A DNA stretch of 7,130 bases from Betaproteobacteria bacterium (lineage in GTDB: Bacteria > Pseudomonadota > Gammaproteobacteria > Burkholderiales > SG8-41), in contig JAQGNC010000521.1 in assembly GCA_028292065.1 (NCBI GenBank), positions 1-7,130 on the forward strand, read 5' to 3'. Below are positions 4,554 through 7,130 of this stretch, one piece after another (positions within the stretch are counted from its first letter, which is position 1; the number at the start of each line of letters is the position of its first letter). The notes under the pieces were generated by a model that saw only the letters and a program-made list of their open reading frames with translations, was not told the DNA's origin and did not search any database. The translations under genes were made by a program, and so were the position numbers.

Positions 4554-6096
4554 TCTGTACGCGAGGCTGCTTGCAGTCCTGGTCGGGCTGACGGTCGTCA
4601 TGGCGGCGCTCTTCCTCGTCGTCATCCGCCACTCGGACACCGCGCGCAACCAGGAGATCAACCAGAAGGTCTATCGCAGTCTCGCCGCGCGGCTCATCGA
4701 AGAGCACATCCTCCAGGGCGAGACCGCGGACCCGAGCGCGGTGCGCAAAGTGTTCGACCGCATCCGCGTGGTGAACCCGCGTATCGACGTCTACCTGCTC
4801 GATTCCGCGGGGCAGGTCGTCGCGGCGTCGGGCCAGAATGCGCTCAAACGCGCATCGGTCGACCTCGTCCCGATCCGGCGTTTCCTCAAGGGCGAGGAGG
4901 AGTTGCCCATCGTGGGCGACGACCCGTCGGAACCGGTGCGCAAGCGCGTGTTCTCGGCCGCTCCGGTGCCTCTCGCCGGCGAGACCGGTTACCTTTATCT
5001 GGTCCTTCGCGGCGTGAGCGGCGACTCCCTCGCGCAGCAGATCAAGCAGAGCTACGTGCTGCGCGAGACCCTGTGGCTCATCGGCTGCGGTCTCGCGCTC
5101 GCGCTGATCGCGAGCGCTTTCATCCTCACGCTGATGACGCGCCCGCTGCGCCAGCTGAGCGCGGTCATGGACAAGTTTCGCCAGAGCGGTTTTGCCGGGC
5201 AGCCGGAAGCGCTGCGGCTGCCGACCGATGAAGTCGGCAAGCTCACCGACACCTTCAACCGCATGGCCGACCGCATCCTCGCGCAGATGACGGCGCTGCA
5301 GAAAACCGACGCGATGCGCCGCGAGCTCGTCGCGAACATCTCGCACGACCTGCGCACCCCGCTCGCATCGCTGCAAGGCTATCTCGAAACCCTGCATCTG
5401 AAAGGCGACCAGCTCGCGCAGGAAGAGCAGCGCGGCTATCTCGCAATCGCGCTCAAGCAGACCGAGCAGCTGAGCGGGCTCGTGGCGAGGCTGTTCGATC
5501 TCGCCAAGCTCGATTCGGGGCAGATGACCGCGGCGCTCGAGCCGTGCGCACTCGGCGACCTGATACAGGACGTGGTGCAGGAGTTCGAGCTCGCCGCATC
5601 CACCAAAGGCATCGGCCTCGAATGCATGGTGCGGCCGGACCTTCCGCTCGTGCTCGCGGACGTGGGCCTCATGGAGCGCGTGCTTCGCAACCTGCTCGAG
5701 AACGCGCTGCGCTACACGCACCCCGGAGGTACGGTCAGCGTCATCGCGGCACCCGCCGCCGACGGTGCGCTCGTCGAAATCGCCGATTCCGGAATCGGCA
5801 TCCCCGACGCCGAGCTGCCGAAAATCTTCGACCGCTTCTATCGCGTGGAGAAGTCGCGCGACCTCGCCGCCGGCAGCGCAGGCCTCGGGCTCGCGATCTC
5901 GAAGCGCATCCTCGACCTGCACGACAGCACGATCGCGGTGACGAGCGCACCCGGCCGCACTGTGTTCAGGTTCGTGCTCGCTTATGCACAGCGGCGTTCA
6001 GCGGCCGGACAGGAAAGCGCCGACCTGCGCTTGGCCGAGGTCGCGCCGGCGCAGCGCCCGGTGCCTACGCTTGCATATCCGATGGCGGAGCGCTGA
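4543..6096 (+). CDS. HAMP-containing sensor histidine kinase
   Basis: A 517-residue inner-membrane kinase, the likely partner of the regulator just upstream. Domains in order: TM1 (about 9-28); a periplasmic sensor region (about 29-176) containing DVYLLDSAGQVVAASG, the style of a PAS/PDC-like or double-Cache fold; TM2 (about 177-198); HAMP (about 199-252, from MTRPLRQLS to DEVGKLTDTFNRMADRI); HisKA with phospho-acceptor H268 in ANISHDLRTPLASLQGY; and HATPase with the N box NLLENALRYTH (N387), G1 DSGIGIP (D415), F box IFDRFYRVEKS and G2 SAGLGLAISK (G447, G449). All catalytic motifs are intact. A polar tail of about 33 residues (Gln, Arg, Ala, Pro) follows the kinase core. GTG 4543 has GGAGGT (4533-4538) four bases upstream, and TM1 follows at once. 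The ligand is unknown. Confidence 0.94.
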   Translation: MPKSLYARLLAVLVGLTVVMAALFLVVIRHSDTARNQEINQKVYRSLAARLIEEHILQGETADPSAVRKVFDRIRVVNPRIDVYLLDSAGQVVAASGQNALKRASVDLVPIRRFLKGEEELPIVGDDPSEPVRKRVFSAAPVPLAGETGYLYLVLRGVSGDSLAQQIKQSYVLRETLWLIGCGLALALIASAFILTLMTRPLRQLSAVMDKFRQSGFAGQPEALRLPTDEVGKLTDTFNRMADRILAQMTALQKTDAMRRELVANISHDLRTPLASLQGYLETLHLKGDQLAQEEQRGYLAIALKQTEQLSGLVARLFDLAKLDSGQMTAALEPCALGDLIQDVVQEFELAASTKGIGLECMVRPDLPLVLADVGLMERVLRNLLENALRYTHPGGTVSVIAAPAADGALVEIADSGIGIPDAELPKIFDRFYRVEKSRDLAAGSAGLGLAISKRILDLHDSTIAVTSAPGRTVFRFVLAYAQRRSAAGQESADLRLAEVAPAQRPVPTLAYPMAER

Positions 6097-6117
6097 CGGC
6101 TGCAGGCGAGCGCCGCC
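6084..6117. terminator. weak imperfect hairpin between convergent genes
   Basis: The kinase and the MFS gene converge with only 21 bases between their stop codons. GGCGGAGCGCT (6084-6094) can pair with AGCGCCGCC (6109-6117) with a two-base bulge. There is no T-run on either side, so it may or may not act as a two-way terminator. Confidence 0.22.
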
Positions 6118-7130
6118 TCAGGCCGCGGAAAGCGGCGGCGCGACACCTTCGAGCGATACCCGCTCCGCGTCGACACCCATGCGCCACTCGACACCCGCCG
6201 CGACCAGCATGAGCGCCGCACCGAGCGCATAACCCCAGAACACCGCGACGCGCTCGCCGGTACCGATCAGCGCGCCGAAGAGCCACGGCGCGGCGACACC
6301 GCCGGCCGCGGTTCCCAGCGCGTAAAACACCGCGATCGCCAGCGCGCGCAGCTCCAGCGGAAAGACTTCGCTGACGGTGAGATACGCCGAGCTCGCCGCG
6401 GCCGACGCGAAAAAGAAGATGACGCTCCACATCGCGGTCTGGCCTGCCGCGCTCAACGACCCCTGCACGAAAAGCGCGCCGGTGATGAGCAGCAGCACGG
6501 CTGAAGCGGTGTAAGTCGCGCTGATCATCGTGCGCCGGCCGAGCGTGTCGAATAGAGGGCCGAGCAGCAGCGGCCCGAGAAAGTTGCCGAGCGCGAAAGG
6601 CAGCAGGTAGAGGCCGGTTTCGCCTGCCGGCACCCCGTAGAAGCGCGTGAGCACGAGCGCATACGTGAAGAAGATCGCGTTATACAGGAACGCCTGCGAA
6701 GTGATCAGCACGAAGCACAGGATCGAGCGGCTGCGATAACGCCTGAACATCGTTTCGAGCACCACGGGCAGCCCGGTGCGTGCGCGCGGGCGTATGGTGA
6801 GGGTGTCCGCGACATCCGTCGGCGCAGGGTGCCCGGCGCCGAGGACGCGCGCCTCGATGCCGGCGACCACGGTCTCGGCATGAGCGCCATACCCGTGGAT
6901 CGCGAGCCAGCGCGGGCTCTCCGGGATGAAGCGCCGCGCGAACAGCACGATGAAGCCGAGTCCCGCTCCGATGCCGAAACCCACGCGCCAGCCGACATCG
7001 AGCGCGAAGACCTGCGGGTCGAGCAGCACGACCGTCGCGGCGGAGCCTGCGACCGCCCCTTTCAAGAAGCTGCCGTTGTTTACAAGGTTCACGCGGCCGC
7101 GGACGCGTGCCGGGATGAGCTCGTCGATCG
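6118..7130 (-). CDS. MFS transporter, sugar-porter type (N-terminus beyond window)
   Basis: A proton- or solute-coupled permease of the inner membrane, of which about 337 C-terminal residues are visible. The reading frame runs open to the right edge, so the start and about the first four helices are missing; the GTG at 7092 is internal. Seen: DELIPARVRGRVN at the visible start, matching the sugar-porter signature E-x6-R after TM4; RRFIPESPRWLAIHG, the PESPRW motif at the end of TM6; and GPLFDTLGRRTMI, the second GxxxDxxGRR loop between TM8 and TM9, followed by four further hydrophobic segments. It is assigned to the PF00083-like MFS group. Members with IDELIPARVRG are widespread and their substrates are usually not known; sugars, organic acids or aromatic acids are all possible. 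It ends with TGA at 6118-6120. Confidence 0.9.
   Translation of the reverse strand, partial: IDELIPARVRGRVNLVNNGSFLKGAVAGSAATVVLLDPQVFALDVGWRVGFGIGAGLGFIVLFARRFIPESPRWLAIHGYGAHAETVVAGIEARVLGAGHPAPTDVADTLTIRPRARTGLPVVLETMFRRYRSRSILCFVLITSQAFLYNAIFFTYALVLTRFYGVPAGETGLYLLPFALGNFLGPLLLGPLFDTLGRRTMISATYTASAVLLLITGALFVQGSLSAAGQTAMWSVIFFFASAAASSAYLTVSEVFPLELRALAIAVFYALGTAAGGVAAPWLFGALIGTGERVAVFWGYALGAALMLVAAGVEWRMGVDAERVSLEGVAPPLSAA

Larger units (their letters stand above)
4447..4562 (+). repeat. 48-base tandem repeat, 2.4 copies, running into the kinase start
   Basis: Unit 1 is 4447-4494, unit 2 is 4495-4542, and a partial third (4543-4562, 20 bases) is the first 20 bases of the kinase gene, identical to unit 2. 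Units 1 and 2 differ at four of 48 positions. The unit length is a multiple of three. Each unit begins with the kinase-start sequence (GTG, CCG or CCT, then codons for SLYA), continues with an inverted copy of that start (CTCTTCGGC), and ends with GGAGGTCTGA, which is the Shine-Dalgarno and stop preceding the next GTG. It is clear from direct reading. Confidence 0.97.

Noticed and set aside
4447..4562. CRISPR array or mobile-element end as explanation of the tandem repeat
   Set aside because: The units are directly adjacent without spacers, there are only two, and the third copy is part of the kinase gene; no transposase or target-site duplication is present.
4396..5922. 508-residue open frame antisense to the sensor kinase
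   Set aside because: It mirrors the kinase codons on the opposite strand; composition is Arg/Glu/His-rich with no domain, as expected of a GC-rich shadow. The kinase has all catalytic motifs.

Overview
The window is high-GC DNA from a bacterium, most likely a member of the Pseudomonadota (Beta- or Gammaproteobacteria-like). I base this on protein style, good Shine-Dalgarno sites on several genes, GTG/TTG starts and dense coding. This is inference from gene content, because no marker gene is present.

Layout: three minus-strand genes fill the left half. Reading in their own direction, these are a squalene/phytoene-synthase-family prenyltransferase (3197-2082), a membrane-anchored class I SAM methyltransferase of the FAM173-like type (2037-1429), and a SulP-family anion transporter (1367 to beyond base 1, cut before its STAS domain). 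Gaps of 44 and 61 bases make a shared transcript possible. A divergent intergenic region of about 280 bases holds a perfect 13-base palindrome flanked by a direct repeat. On the plus strand it is followed by a 44-residue lipoprotein with a strong ribosome binding site, a 12-bp perfect hairpin, and then a two-component system: an OmpR/PhoB-type response regulator (3719-4438) and a HAMP/HisKA/HATPase sensor kinase (4543-6096). A convergent minus-strand MFS transporter of the sugar-porter type (6118 to beyond base 7130, N-terminus missing) ends the window.

The most unusual part is the 104-base gap between regulator and kinase. A 48-base unit is repeated twice in tandem and its first 20 bases form a third copy that is the start of the kinase gene. 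Each full unit is a complete 15-residue mini-ORF with its own Shine-Dalgarno and GTG start, in frame with the kinase and sharing its first seven residues (MPKSLYA or MPESLYA). The second mini-ORF's TGA abuts the kinase GTG. Each unit also carries an inverted copy of the start-codon region, so the second unit can form a perfect 11-bp hairpin with itself or, alternatively, with the kinase start. This resembles a translational switch that would set the kinase:regulator ratio, although a chance tandem duplication is the simpler alternative.

The rest is mostly recognisable housekeeping or accessory transport, isoprenoid and signalling genes. No RNA genes, insertion sequences or CRISPR arrays were seen.
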